A DNA stretch of 64,000 nucleotides. Source: Pelecanus crispus. Taxonomy: Eukaryota; Chordata; Aves; Pelecaniformes; Pelecanidae. The stretch lies in NCBI RefSeq assembly GCF_030463565.1, contig NC_134655.1, positions 8,444,372-8,508,371 on the forward strand, written 5' to 3'. A program made the position numbers and the translations under genes. Below the pieces are notes generated by a model that saw only the letters and a list, made by a program, of their open reading frames with translations, was not told where the DNA came from and made no database searches. Positions 24,276-37,600 of this stretch are shown piece after piece; the stretch's first letter is position 1, and the number at the start of each line of letters is the position of its first letter.

Positions 24276-27200
24276 TATTAAGAGAAAATACATCTTTTGT
24301 GTTAAAAATCACAGAACTGTTGTGAATAGTCGTTTCGTATCCAACAATATAGCAGAGTTATACATAGCAATTATACAAGTGAATTAAAGAGTTTAAAGCT
24401 AGCCCTTCAATGGTAACTATACTGAAGCACAGATTAATCGGAAATTAGATTCTTCTTTCCAACCGCTGTACCAGCCAGCATGGTATTTTATTTTTGTCCT
24501 TTTTTGTCAGTCAGACACTCAGCAAATACTTGTCATCGCTTTGGGTATTCATTAAACCTCTCCTGAAAATGTAGGGTACCTGAAAATGTCAGTTCTCATT
24601 TATGAACATTCACAGATTTAATACCGCTTTTTTCCTCTCAAACTCACTTCTTCAGTGTTATGAAAGGGCCTGATTCTAACACATGGAGCTTCAAGAACGC
24701 TTAATCAGACATAATGACAATGCAGAACAAAATGTGGAACTGAAATGAGTGTGATTTGCATGCTTTAGCTTTGAAAGAGATATGGGGGAAGGCACTTTAT
24801 TTTGAGGGGGCAAGAGGGAGAGGTGATGGGGAAGGAGGGAGGACTGAGGCTCCTGTATTTGTAAGCTCTCTGTGTGCACTGGAGAAGCGGAAGGTGGCTG
24901 TGTTCTGCCTAATGCTCACCAGTCTTACAGGGACTCGCAGTGCTTAGTGAAGAGAGCAGGCAGTGTGATGCGGTATGGACCTGCTAGAAACTTCAGAGGT
25001 AAACAGACATTTTAGAGTGACTGTCTCAAGAAGTGGCAGATATAACAAAATAGGTAGCTGTTCAGGGTAGATTTCTGTAGAAAAATGGGGGTTTGATCAC
25101 AGTTATCTTTTTTATTTTAGGAAATGTCTCTTCTCACGTGTACTGCATTTCCTCATCTTTTGGTGTAAATGACTATCAGTGTAATGTAATGCTTCCCCAC
25201 TCTCCATTCTGATGTGTTTCCTTCTATATCTTGTGTACTTAAATGTGTGCCATTCCACTAGCACAGCAAGTAAGGTGTGTTGTAAGGCCGGTTGTTTCAT
25301 ATAATCTCTGCAATTTTAAGGTGCTGCCACAGGAGGGTGTGCATTATTGTGCTTGCTTCCTGGCATGAAGCAATACATACAGCTGCTACTTGGATTTGAG
25401 AGCAAGCAAAAAATAGATTTGTTAAATAGTATTTCATTAACTTTCTTGCACACTTCTCTGAACAAACTGAAAAGCTGACTTCAGAAAAATTCAGGGACAA
25501 GTTTGATTATGTTTTTGTCCAGCTGGTTCATCTCTAACCTCTGGGAAAAAGCTATGACAGGTTCTGCATGTCCCTGTGCAGCCGAGGGAGAGGTTACAGC
25601 CAGATGTGCCTTAGCTGGGATGCGCGTGCCCAGCAGCAAGCTCCTTCACAGTGCGTACCCGAGCTCTGCGCTTCAGCTCTGCGCTGAGGACCGTCTGTTT
25701 CAGGGATGCCCATGGAGCGACTGTTGCTGTCCGTAGGAGGAGAGAGGTGATGGCTGTGGGGACTGAGGCCACCTCTTCACCGTTGGGAAGCAGATCCCTG
25801 GGCATCCAGAGTTCAGGTCAAACGGGGCTGAGTCATGATTTGCAGTAGGTGTTGGTTTCTGTGTCCTGCCGGGATACAAATGTTATCCCAGTGGAGCGTT
25901 TTGTCCTAGTAGGAGAACCACCGTGAAGGATGCCAAGGGCCTCAGTGATGCCCACCTCATGGTGGCCAGCAAGGGCCTTTGCGGTGACTCTTGGTGCTGC
26001 CTGAGAGCAGCACAGATGGACCCGGCTCCCCGAACTGGCAAAGTGGAAATGGGGCTTAAGCAGCCACTGCTTCTCTGCTCTTGCTCATGCAGAAGCCCAC
26101 ATTTCCATGCAGGCTGGAAGATGAGAGGGATGACACGGCAGGGAGGTGTGACACGCAGTGTGCTGTGTAAGCAGCAAGACCAAGTTTGTAACCCAGGATT
26201 TGAGGTGCATGTTATAGGAAGTACTATAGCAGCTATTCTTTCTTAAAGAATATTCTTTGGTCTTAGCAGAGTGAGTGTTCTTCATTCTGTCAAAGCTGAC
26301 AGCACATATACCTTTCTGCCTAGGTAACTAAGGCGTAATTGAACATGTTAGCCTGCATAAGGAGACTGTGAGCCCTAAGATACAGTTGCAGTTGTTACTA
26401 AAGTTTCTTAGCAGTTGTCATTTTTTCTACCCTATTAGTTGTCAGGGCTTTTTTAACAAACCCTTTTCCACAGCAAGCAGACTCTGAAGCCCTGTGAGCT
26501 TTTTTAATTCAGTGTTAGGCAACCTGAGGAGACTGAATACTGAGGGCGGGGGGGAGGAATAGGAATAGTTATGTTTTTACCTGAGCTATTTCATGTCTTG
26601 CTAAGGATGATGTGTCTACAGAGAGAAAGATCTGTTTGCACTTGACTTTTCTAAAATTGGAACTGCAGCAGAGGAAGATATTTTTCTCACATGATTTCTA
26701 CAAATTATTTTAAACCCTGAAAGTGAAGAGGTCAAAACTGTCAAGTTGGATTTTTAATACCAGCAATACAAATCTATTAGAGCATCATCTAGTTGCTCTT
26801 TAAGCGTATGTGCATTTGAGCTTGACAGGATTGAAAAAACACCAGCGATTCACTCCAACTCAGCCCAGGCTATAGAGATCAGGCTCTGAAAAGAACAACG
26901 ATGATGAAATAAAAATCCTTGCTTTTACCTGAAAAATGAGAGGTTGTCAGCACAACAGGAGAGCACCTAAGGCATGTGATAAAAAGCACCCAACAGTCAA
27001 TATTGCAGTTCTGTCACTTTGTAGTTTTGTCTGCCCATCTGTGTGGGTTATGCCTGGTGAATTGCAGCTTCCTGGGTTCCTGGATGAAGAAAACCCAGTT
27101 GGACTGTGAGCCTGGCGTTGCCAAGGAGCCTTAATTAGGTATGGGACACCATTTATGTGGAATGGGAATAGAGGACCCAGCTCCACAAATTCCTTTCAGA

Positions 27201-27334
27201 AGTCCGGGGTTGTCTACTCTGTATGAATCTTACACGTAATGCCAGGCATGGGCAGGGGTAGCAGGGATACAGAGGAATGACAGTTGAAAGTGGAAGAAAT
27301 GAACAAAAGCTGGAAAGGCTCTGTACCCTGTAAC

Positions 27335-27780
27335 AGTCCACTGAAGGCCACCAAAGTAGTCAGGGAGCTGGAGCACACGGTACAAGAGGAGACCCCAAAA
27401 GAACTGTGTTTCCTGACAAAAAGGCCAAAAAAGACAAAGCCACGGAGGAATGTCATTGTTGTCTTTCCAGTGGAAAGCACAAAGATGGAGACAGACTCTT
27501 CTCAGAGGTGCACAGTTGTTGAACAAGAGGCCACAGGTATGAGTTGCAACACTGAAAATTCCATTTAAACATTTGGAAAATTTTCCTCACCGTGAGGATG
27601 GTCAGACACTGGAACAAAAGCCAGAGACACTGAGAAGAAACCTCCAACCTTGGAGGTCTTCAAAACTGTACTGGACAAAGCCCTGAGCAGTATTAGCTGG
27701 TCCTGCTTTGGGCAAGGCATTGACCTGGAGACCTCCAGAACCCCCTTCTAACCTGTATGAGTCTATGAATCTTTGATTCT
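27335..27780 (+). mobile_element. CR1 LINE fragment, 3' end, plus strand
   Basis: About 445 bp collinear with the CR1 3' region. Blocks in order: GAAGGCCACCAAAGTAGTCA (near 27344); a TTCTCAGAGGTGCACAGT block (27500); ACAAGAGGCCACAGGTATGA (27524); CGTGAGGATGGTCAGACACT (27591); TCCAACCTTGGAGGTCTTCA (27643); TGGACAAAGCCCTGAGCA (27672). It ends with an eroded terminal repeat (TCTATGAATCTTTGATTCT) at about 27761-27780. It is 5'-truncated and diverged, with no intact reverse transcriptase; the 94-residue open frame across 27284-27568 is a chance frame over it. Confidence 0.85.
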
Positions 27781-30700
27781 AAATATCCAGAGTTTTGATT
27801 CCAACATCTATCACCAAAACAATTTCACCAAAATCACCCACTTGAGACACTTCAGTCTGGAAGGACGCAGCCCCAGAGCCGCCCTCTTTTCCCTCTCCTT
27901 AATCCCTCCTTCCTCTGCCATGTCAATAAGGAAGTCTGACAATGGCTAAGAGAGTGGTATGCCGAGAGGGTGGTGTGTCATGCTGATCTGCATTATTTGT
28001 TTCTTTATGTTGAACTCATCAGCTCTCCCTTAGCTTACGCTGAGATTCGGCTCTCTCTGGGGAGGGGCCATCACTCACATCCGCTCTGTGTGTCAGCAGT
28101 TCCAACTGCATTGCTCTTCTGGTTTGAGCTAACAGAAGCAACAGCTATTTAATAAATGGGAAAAGCAAGACATGCAATCTTTTTTTTTATAGTAAAGTAA
28201 TCAGAGTTAGGGTTTGGGAACTATTCAGCTAGGAAACCAGGACTGAATTATTCTTCTATAAATAACTTTCTCAAGTGATAGTCACATTGCCAAATGCAGA
28301 AAGGCTGGTTGTTTTCAGAGTGCCAGGAACCAGCCAGTGTGGCATTGATGGTAGATACTCTTTGGTTCTTGTGGTGCTGCAGACCGTAATTCCCAAAAAT
28401 ATCCATAGGACTTTATGTGATTTCTAAACGTTCTTTTCCTCTCCCTCAACTGCTTCTGCAAATCATCTGAATCTGGTTGGTCAGCCATTTCTTTGTGTAA
28501 GCAACTCTGTGTCCGTGGTGTTCATTAATTTCCTTGCTCTTAATCTGCTTTCATATTAGGTTCTCTGGGTTTACTTCCAGCCTGTGGTTAGTGTGGCTCA
28601 TTCAAGGTTCAGCAGGCAGTTATGCATGATTTAACTGCAAATTGGATGCATGTCTTGGATGACTTTTCTTCAGTTCTTCAAACTACAGTTCAGCATCATT
28701 ACATGTTGACAGTGTTTGATAAGCACATATTTGCTGTCAGGTGATCTGTCTTCATTATTAAAGGGCAACTGTGCAAAAACTATGCTTGTTTATCGGTCTA
28801 AAAGTTCTTCCTGTCCATACCTGCATTTCATTGGACATGATGCAAGTAAGTTACCGATAGAGCTACTCGTAATTCTAATTTTTTTGACCTATGGGAAATG
28901 CTAACATTTTGAAAATGGGTTTTGTGCCATATTGCAAAATGGTGTTTCAAGGGGGGAAAAAAGGATCAAAATTTAGAGTGTTCTTTTTCAATAAAATCAA
29001 GTGGATTAATTCTAATGCTGACGTTTTATTTTTACATTCTAGTTTATGATAAAAAACAATCTTTGGGAATTAAAAAAGAATAATTCCATACTGATTTTGT
29101 CAAGATGTTCCCCCCCCCCCAATGAAATGTCATTGAAGTCAACATATCCTGCAGCAAAAGTGAAGTTGCAGCAAAATTATGTTTATCTGTTGGAAATATG
29201 TTGGACTGGAGTCTTACAGTTGATCCTAGTTGGTGATGTCATTCCTGAAATCCTTGCTCAGTTTTTTTCTTGAAAATGAAACAGAGCCATCGCCTGACAA
29301 TTACTTCTTAGCTCACTGGAAAGGTGAAAACAACCCTTTCTCCACCCTACATTGCAATATAGATTGCTTGGATTTAATACCTTCTAATGGACTGAACACG
29401 TAAGATGGACAACTCAACCTGTGCTATTCTGAGCAGTATCAACTTCTGAAGTGAAAGGAGGGTGGGTGATTTAGCAGCTCACAGGTTTATGCAATCAGTC
29501 TGGTACCACTGGAAAAAATAAAGCTTGAATTTCCACAGACACAAATCTGACCCCCCACGCATTTCCTTGCAGATATGTTTAAGTTGTGCACGTTGGACAT
29601 ATTCTAGCGTGCACCCAATGGAACCATGTGCTTCAGGGAAGTTGTTACCTACCTTTAGTAGTAGTCCCAAGCTGAAGTTATTGGGAGTGCTAAGTACTTC
29701 TGGACCAGATGGCTGGAAAATGCATTGCCTTTTCATTTGGGTTTCCAGTTTCCTATAATACAGTGTATTTTATCCTCAGTGCACCAACAAACCCCCTGTA
29801 CATTGGCCATGTCTATCAGTGAACCAGCTGCAAGCTTGGAATTTGAAGGAGCACCTAGTGGTCATTTGTGAAGGTGTCTGTGTAGTCGTCTGTAGAAAGC
29901 TCTAACTTGTAGCAATATCCAGTAAGGTGGGCATGCCAAAGATGGGAGAGGCACAGAGGGGAGAAGTATCCCTCTGAGAAAATGGGGAATTTTTCCTGTG
30001 TTCGTCCCACCTCATTCCCTATTTGACTAAAGCAAAGTCTGGTGAGTTTTTGATTGAGATGGTATAATGGATTATTGCTGGGTTGTTGCTATTGAAAGTA
30101 TTGCCGCTGGATATTTGAAGAGATAAAAGTGGAATGATTTTTTGTTTGTTTTGTTGTTTGGTTGTTTTGGTTTTTTTTTAATTGGATGCCTATACATGGC
30201 CGTGCTTAGCACTAACCTGGATATGTGGTACTGAACAGTATTGTGTCCTGCAGAGAACTGTGTTGTACATAGCAGTGTTCTGAGTGGTTTGAAGGAGGGA
30301 TGAATATGTCCCAGGAAAGATGCATGATAGTTTGTTGTTTTACTGTATCTTGCAGATTCAACCTCTAATGATGAAGCTTCCCACCTAAATTCTTTCTTTT
30401 TGGGAGCAGAAAGAAAGGAAGAAAATGAAGAGTCTGAGCTGTTGATACATTGGGATAATCTCTTTCCATTGTATTGAACATTTCTACCTTTCCTTAAGTT
30501 TTGTTTCACCAGTTCTGCTTATAATTTTCTCATTGTTGCTGAGTCTCTCCCCTCTCCGCTGCCTCTCCCATGGATTTTAATGTTGAATTTTTTTCATTAA
30601 TGAGTAGCTATTTTACACAGAGCAATGTGGGGGTTTTCCTCATAAAATATTTTAGAAAAAAAAAACCCAAACTGTAAATGCTGCATGATTAAAGAGTCAT

Positions 30701-31057
30701 AAAACATTAACTAAAAGTCAGGATTGTTGCATAGACATTTGTAATGTATGTGTATGTCTTAAATTTTTGTGTGTCTGTGGGATGTTTGCAATTGCCTCTT
30801 TTTTCCATTTGTGAACAAAATTCTTCTTGCTGCTAAATGGTGAAATAAAACATTGGCAAAGGCAGATTTGATGCTAACTATGCCTTCAGTCTCATGAAAA
30901 TAAGCTATTTTAGAATGTTCCTGTTGGCCTATTTTGTAGCTATTTACTTTACTGGAAGTAGTGTCAATAAGCATGCTGTGGTATGGTGCCTGGGACTATA
31001 AAAATGAGTCTTGCAGTAACAGATGTTGATTAATGATGTTATTTGTAATCGTTGTTC

Positions 31058-31072
31058 CTGCTAGAGGGCAGT
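31058..31072 (+). promoter_or_regulatory. CTCF-like core motif
   Basis: CTGCTAGAGGGCAGT agrees with the core YAGRKGGCRS of the vertebrate CTCF site at every core position. It lies in the last IL1RAPL2 intron, 1.3 kb upstream of the terminal exon. Motif only; occupancy is unknown. Confidence 0.4.
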
Positions 31073-31330
31073 GTGTGTAAGAGAGGCCCTGCCCTGTGCT
31101 GAGTAAAGATCTGTTCTGTGCAGCTCTTGTGTCCAAGTCTTCATTTATAACACATGCTTCTCCTCTGTTGTCAGGTGGCACATTCTGAGTAGCATGGTCA
31201 AGAGGTTCATGTAGTTTAAAAAAAAAAAAGAAAAATCTTGTCTCTAAGCTTGCAATCACAATGCTATGCAACTAACAAACAATTTTCTGATCTTAGTGGG
31301 TTTTTTTTCAAATTATTTCATTTTTCTGGT

Positions 31331-31392
31331 CTTGACCCAAAACCCATTGAAATTTGCTGAGGTCTGTTCATTTGAATGGGTTTTGGATCAGG
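31331..31392. repeat. Palindromic element, likely ancient nonautonomous repeat
   Basis: The arm at 31331-31353 (CTTGACCCAAAACCCATTGA...) is the reverse complement of the arm at 31370-31392 (...GAATGGGTTTTGGATCAGG), with 3 mismatches in 23. The loop is 16 bp. It has the same architecture as 22980-23036. This type (a TTTGGATCAGG end with a CCATTGA core) is familiar from reptile and bird genomes, but I cannot name the family with certainty. Confidence 0.65.
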
Positions 31393-32366
31393 TCTGTAAG
31401 TAGATCTCTTTCCTGTCCTGTTCCATGTCAGACCAGTGTAATTGGCTTCTCTTCCCTACCATCCCTGGGATAAGTGAAACTCAGGGATCCAAGTCCAACT
31501 TCAAGAATATTTTGTAGTTCAGTAAGCTGACATCATGGAGCTAATGATGGGGCTGGCATTTCTGCTTACACTGATTGTTTGCAACTACTTGGCATGCACG
31601 AATAAAAGAAGAACACTATTTTCTTTGTCACTGATATCTCAACAAATAAACACCTCCAATATGTTTAAATTTTCCATTTGTTCCTGTCACTTGTGAAGTT
31701 TCTGTCAATACCTTGGGGTACATAGAAGCATAGGTTTGTGATATTAAAACAGACCATGGCGCCACAAAGAATGTTATCGTGCTTTTGTGGTCAATACCTA
31801 AAGAAGAAAGAGCTACCATGATGCTTCTATGCAATAGCACAAGTTCTGCATGTGATGAGGGTTGATTTCTTTTTGAGCTCTTGCAAGTTACAGTTCACAC
31901 ACCCTGCAGCACCCTCACGTCCTTTCATCTGAAACACAAGAACTGCTTCCCAGAGTGTGCTTCCCTCAATGCGATGTTAATCGTAACCAGCGTTAATGTT
32001 AAAATTTACACAAACATTACATTGATCTTGACCTATATTTTTTCAGTAAGTGAACTGTGTACTTTTAGTCACTAATGCATCTACACAGTGAGGATATTAT
32101 GTAAATGTCGTTCTCTTGAGAAGAACAGGGAAAACCAGTAAAGGATGGAGGGTGTTATTAAAGAGTTTTCTATATGTACTCCATAAATAGAAATACGTTG
32201 TGATACACAATCCTATTTTTGTTGGAGTATATTGTGAAATGCCCCTTGTCTTAAATGGTGTGGATCAGTAAGCTGTAGGATTTTGTTATACTTGATTGCA
32301 AGCCTGATGTTTTGATACAATAGACTTCTTTATTCTTTACTCTTTCTCTCTTTCTATAATTTGTAG

Positions 32367-33064
32367 CCTACATTGAAGATCTCACAAGATGTGTTGAACA
32401 AAGCAGAAGACTCATTATCGTGTTAACTCCAGACTATGTTCTCAGGAGAGGATGGAGTATTTTTGAGATGGAAAACAGACTCCATAACATGCTAGTCAGT
32501 GGAGAAATCAAAGTTATTTTGATTGAGTGTACTGAATTAAAAGGGAAAGTGAATTATCACGAAGTGGAATCTTTAAAGCAGACCATCAAACTTCTCTCAG
32601 TGGTCAAGTGGAAAGGACCAAAAAGCAACAAACTGAATTCTAAGTTTTGGAAGCGCCTAGTCTTTGAAATGCCGGGGAAGAAAAAGGAGGTGGTGTCTCG
32701 GCATCAGGTCCTGGATTCTGCAGAGCAGGGCCTTTTTGGAGACCTCCAGACTGTACCCTCTCTTGCCGTCACAGGCACTTCTGCCACGTTGGTAGAATCG
32801 CGGGCTGATTTAACTGATTACCATCAAGCAGACTCTGTGCAAATGAGACATTATTGCAGAGGATATGAGTATGACGTGTCAGCAGCAACATTGCCAATAG
32901 CTTCCATAAGCAACCATCACACATACTGTAACATACCTTTGACACTACTAAATGGACAGCTACCTCTTAACAATACCATGAAGGATCCCCAAGAGTTTCA
33001 CAGGAACAACCCATTGCTACCTTTATCAGCAAAGGAGCTTAGCTTCACCAGTGATATTTGGTAG
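32367..33064 (+). CDS. IL1RAPL2: IL1RAPL2 terminal coding exon: TIR C-terminal half and IL1RAPL-specific tail
   Basis: This exon completes the TIR domain and encodes the long tail that separates IL1RAPL1/2 from other IL-1 receptors. Seen: AG at 32365-32366, first two bases completing Thr, stop TAG at 33062-33064. Visible residues 198-429. Conserved stretches are [38 protein letters not shown] and box 3, FW (residues 291-292) within [14 protein letters not shown]. The tail of about 130 residues contains [12 protein letters not shown] and [20 protein letters not shown], and ends LSFTSDIW. That ending is the IL1RAPL2 form as I remember it; IL1RAPL1 ends SSVIW. This is the main reason for choosing IL1RAPL2. 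In IL1RAPL1 the equivalent tail binds synaptic partners. No frameshift or lost key residue is visible. Confidence 0.97.
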
Positions 33065-33625
33065 TGAAGATCAGGACTCTTTTGAGATGCTTCATGACCG
33101 CCATGAAGACACATTTTTAAAGAACTTTGCCCTAACCCCATGGGGTGAGAAAACATATTCGAAACAGCGGCACACTTGTTTGCTTTTCTACTTGAACTTT
33201 TTTGTTTACATTTACAAATTATTGACAACGGGGGCATTCTTTTGTAACTCAGTAATGTCCTTCCTGTCTTTTAATGTACAGTTTTATTGCTTCTTTAAAA
33301 AGGAGGGGGGATAGAAAAAACACATCCCATCATTTTACAGTAGGTTTACAATCTGGGGTGGATAAAAGGTCACGGTATATGATCTCCAACATCCATACAT
33401 ATTTAAGTAATAGTATTTGAAATACATGGAAGTTGTTGGGTTTTTCATATAGACTGCAGTACAGTTTGAAATTCTAATCATGCTACGAAAATGATTATCT
33501 CCTGCACAGACCACAAGGGGTGAATCATTATCAAAAGGAAGGAGGAGGAAACCTTCCCGGTAACATTGTCTCACAAATACATTTTAGAAGATGACCAGCT
33601 GAAACAATGTAGATGAAGCTTTGTC

Positions 33626-33631
33626 AATAAA
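33626..33631 (+). terminator. IL1RAPL2: Candidate proximal poly(A) signal AATAAA
   Basis: The first AATAAA after the IL1RAPL2 stop, 562 bp downstream of it. The following 40 bp are not clearly G/U-rich. Confidence 0.5.
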
Positions 33632-34668
33632 GTGCATAGTAACAGTTGCTACAGAATAAGTCACCTGCTCACATCAGCATCTCTTCATTTTATTGTTGAG
33701 GCATGTGGTATTCCTAGTCAATGGTTAGCAATGTGGTTTTATTAAACAACTTACTAGAATATCAGAGGATGTTTAGGAGGATTTTAAACAAATTTTCTGT
33801 CGATTATAGATGATTTCACAATTTTTGCAGATTTTTAATGACATTTTTAAAACAGTTTAAATATAAATTTATCTGTCTGTCAGTCAATTCATTAATTTGA
33901 AATTTCTTAAGATCTCTTGAGCTCTTTTAAGATTTGTAGTAAAGGCAATGTAATTTTACATAGGAATTTTTTTTTCCAAAATCAGTAGTTACAATTTGAA
34001 ATTAACCTTTTTGTGAGAACATCAGCAATAGAAAATAATTACTACAGCAATATTCAGAGATGAAGTGCTAAATTATTCAGGTTTACTAGTAGGCTGACTT
34101 CAATTGCAGTGATAATCACCTGAGACAGTTCTCCCTCTGTTTATCTTGCTGACAATTTATGTACCTTTTAAATACAGCTGAAGCAGGAATATTTCTGCTC
34201 TCTGTGCAACTAGTGAAAAGTGATGTTTTTAAGCGGCTGGTTGGTCTTGCATTTCTCACTTCTGTGAGTGATCCCATCAGTCAAATAGGATACTGTCATT
34301 TATCTTTCATGGAAAGCATTCTTGCTGCTTGTGGATGAGAGTGTTAATCAGGTACTCAGCATTAGGAATTACTACTCAGCAAGTTGAGTTTTCTTTGGAC
34401 CAGTATGTTTCATGGAGATTTCCATACTCCGTTGATTAAGGGTTGCAGAGTCAGACCATGGAGACAACCGTATCCAAGGGAAAAGCTCTAAATAATGAAG
34501 GCAGAAGCCAGTGTTGCAGTTTTTGTCATGGCTTTAATGAAAACACAGTAGACGTGAGAGTTTTCTCTCAATAAGATCTGCTGGAGCGAGTTCCCAAAAA
34601 TATTTCTATGGCAGGCAACCTTGCCTGTATTCCGGTGTGTTTTTAGCATTGTTCTCTTTGATTGCATG

Positions 34669-34674
34669 AATAAA
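34669..34674 (+). terminator. IL1RAPL2: Candidate distal poly(A) signal AATAAA
   Basis: AATAAA followed within about 25-35 bp by a GT-rich piece (TGCCTGTGGTCTC), which resembles a downstream element. It would give a 3' UTR of about 1.6 kb. Confidence 0.45.
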
Positions 34675-34690
34675 AGCTAGCACTCTGCAC

Positions 34691-37600
34691 TCAGCTGCCT
34701 GTGGTCTCATCAGCAAACAAGTTCAGTAAATCCTTGACATTTTGCAGTGGTTCCTAAATTGTACCCTACAGTCAAATGGAAACAAACGCTGACCTAAGAC
34801 TTAAAAGTATCCAGAATTGGCCCAAAGGCCATGAGAATGATCTCAAATGTGCAATAATTCATAGAGGTTGTTTTTTTCCATTGCTTCTTTCCACGGTTCT
34901 TTATTCTGTGCCCTCTTACACCAGTTATTATCTGTAAGATTTCCATTAGGTTCTAAACAATACATGTTTCTCTCGTTTTTTCTAGCATTATTATGCATTT
35001 GACACTAACACTGAAAATGGAAGTCTAGAAAAGATATTAATTTATTACACAGTGTAGGACTATAACTTGCTCTTCTGTGAAGTTAAGTTCTGAACATATA
35101 GGTGTTTAATATACGTATTTTTCTACTGAGAAAGAAAGTGATTTTACCTCCATTATAAATCTATGTATTTCAACCTCCTCCCAGAAATTTACAAAATTTG
35201 CACTGTTTTATAAGTGTTACAGACTGTGTTTACACTGGCTGTGTTCTTTAATGCAAAGTGTAATTTGAAAAAAGGAAAAAAACCTAAAAGAAAACCCTGC
35301 ATGAAAAGAGCTGCATATGTTTAAATGAAAAGCTGTACTTTTCATTATTTTCCTTTCCACATTACTCTAGAATCTGGTTAATTCACATAGAATGTTCAGT
35401 GAGATTTTAAACCTACTAGTTCTGTATTAAGCATGCAAACTCCAAAAAAAGAAAAAAAAAAACATATGCAGGTTGGTCTGCTTCTTTTATTTACAATGAC
35501 TAAATATGGGTAGCAAATTAATTTACCTGATGATCATATGTCTCTTAGAGCAGTAGCTATTCAAAAGCAAAATGCAGTCATGTTTGCATTGAGGTAACAT
35601 GAAAAGAACAGTTTTTCTGTCATTTTGCAAAAGCACATTGTGTGTCTGTGTATCGATATCTTTTAGTTATAGATGACAAGTCACAATCTGCTTTAAGATT
35701 TCAAAGTGTGTATCGAGTACTGCGACAATATATACATGAATCGGAACCGCCTGCACCCCTCTGCTTTTAGTATGGGGACGGGGACCCGAGCTCAGGAGGC
35801 CTCATTGACTCAGTTTCGTGTAATACTGGCATGACATGCTAGAAGCCAAGTGTTTCTGCAGGTAGCACTTAAGGGTCTGGAAAAATACTGTCAAACAGTG
35901 AAATGCATCCGTTGGTGGGACTTGGGTGGCACAGAGACCAGGAGCTTGTCCCACGGTGAAAATCACCTCTGTAGCAACCCTCCAGCGGGGTCCCCGGTGG
36001 CAGCAGTGACAGCTGCCTTGGTGGCAAAAATGTTCCAGCTCATTCATGTGCACTTCATTAGCTGAAATAGAAGGGCATAAGGGCATTTTGCATTCCCCTG
36101 TCTCACCAAAGCCAGGTACTTATTCAGCTGACTTTCTCGGGGAAGAGGCCAGGGCACTACCCTGACAGCGCTTGGTGCTGCATCTCGCTGGGGTGACTGT
36201 GCAGCCCTCGCCGCCCCTGGCTTGTCAGGGTATGCCTTCCCCAGCGACAAAATCACCAGCAGCAAACAACACAGCTTCTGATTTGGAGCACGTTCATTTT
36301 GAAGATGGTTTATAATAATGTTTGGAAACTGTTTGTATACTGACCTTTGTGTGTGATGTGCTTCAGAAGCAATTATGGTTTGAAGGTTGTATATAAAATG
36401 AGCTAGAAATTGGAAACCTATTCAGCCTCTACAGATTTTATGTTCCTAAAGAAAGTTCAGAGAGAAAACAGGGTAATTTTAAATTAAGTAACAAAATAGA
36501 GCAAATATTGACAGTTCTTGGGGGCTGTGCGCTGGACCAGTGTTTTAATTTCCTTTCTCTAGACAGTGGATGAGAAACCTGTATAAAGATACTGTCATGC
36601 TCTGCCTACAGGTCTGCTCCAAAACCCATTCAAGCCAACAGAAGGAGTTCAATCAAATTCAGCAGACTTTGGATAAGGCCATAAAACCTTAAGTTTACTG
36701 TGTACAAAGGAATAAAAAAGACAAAAGGGAGAGAAAGAAGTTAAGAGACTAAGAAGCATTTGCTTATTTAATCAGCCTAAAATCAAGGTTATTTTTGTCC
36801 CTGTTTGGTGCACATATGCTCCAAGACTATCCAGCCTTGGGAAAGGAATTTTCTTCATTCTTTATTATAAACAAGATAAGGACTTCAGAATAAATGACAG
36901 ATACTTTTAGGGAAAAAAAACCCACATGATTTTTAAGGGCTTCTACTCTCCTCTCAGTAGTTCCTTTGATTCAACAGGCTTTCTCTGCTCATCCAAATGC
37001 ATAAGCACATACTTAAATTCCCCTTAATTCAGTGAGAAATACTTTACTAAGCAGGGGCCTGGAAGAGTAGTTCAGTGCCAGAACTCACAGCATTTAGCAG
37101 CCTTTAGAATTGTGCCCTTATGGAGAGCCTCAGAGCAGCTTTTCCGATTTCGGTCTCTGAATAGATGTGAATATTATGGCAGAACAGCTGTCAGGTTTCA
37201 CAGTTGTGGTTACAAGAGAGAAAGTCTTCAATGCTTGTTAGCCTGGCAGTGACATCTCCCTGGGAGCTCAATGGTAGATGAGAGAACAATGGCTTTTTTC
37301 ATTGTCTCCCAGTTGGGCAACTGGGAGCTTACTCCATGGGCAGCAGCCATGGAATGGCTTGATTAGAAATACTATCTGCAAGAAACTTCTACCTCCATGC
37401 AGCATTTTGTGCATCTTCTCCTGTGCACCCTTCTTTTGGGAACCCTTTGAGGTTCCTGCTGGGGCTGCAAAGTTACTGGGACACTAAGAAATCAGCAGAG
37501 AGTGTGAAGAAGGGAGAGGAAGAAGAGAGCAGAGTCCAAGGGTTTTCCAGGCAGAAACACTGATTCAGTATAGCACAATGACAGCTCTTGCATGAATGTA

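Larger units (their letters stand above)
22819..32366 (+). other. IL1RAPL2: IL1RAPL2 last intron, splitting the TIR domain
   Basis: A 9.5-kb intron, GT at 22819 and AG at 32365-32366. It contains palindromic elements at 22980-23036 and 31331-31392, an AT-rich duplication near 24225-24275, a plus-strand CR1 fragment (about 27335-27780), a C-run at about 29110-29121, a T-rich low-complexity tract at about 30138-30180 and a CTCF-like motif at 31058-31072. No other gene is recognised. Confidence 0.85.
33065..34690 (+). other. IL1RAPL2: IL1RAPL2 probable 3' UTR
   Basis: AT-rich sequence following the stop codon, with no open frame of interest. Two canonical poly(A) signals are visible, at 33626-33631 and 34669-34674. 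The real end is not known, so the right boundary is set by the second signal. Confidence 0.55.

Noticed and set aside
27284..27568. 94-residue frame
   Set aside because: Mostly chance translation across a diverged CR1 3' fragment; no similarity to the CR1 reverse transcriptase is visible.
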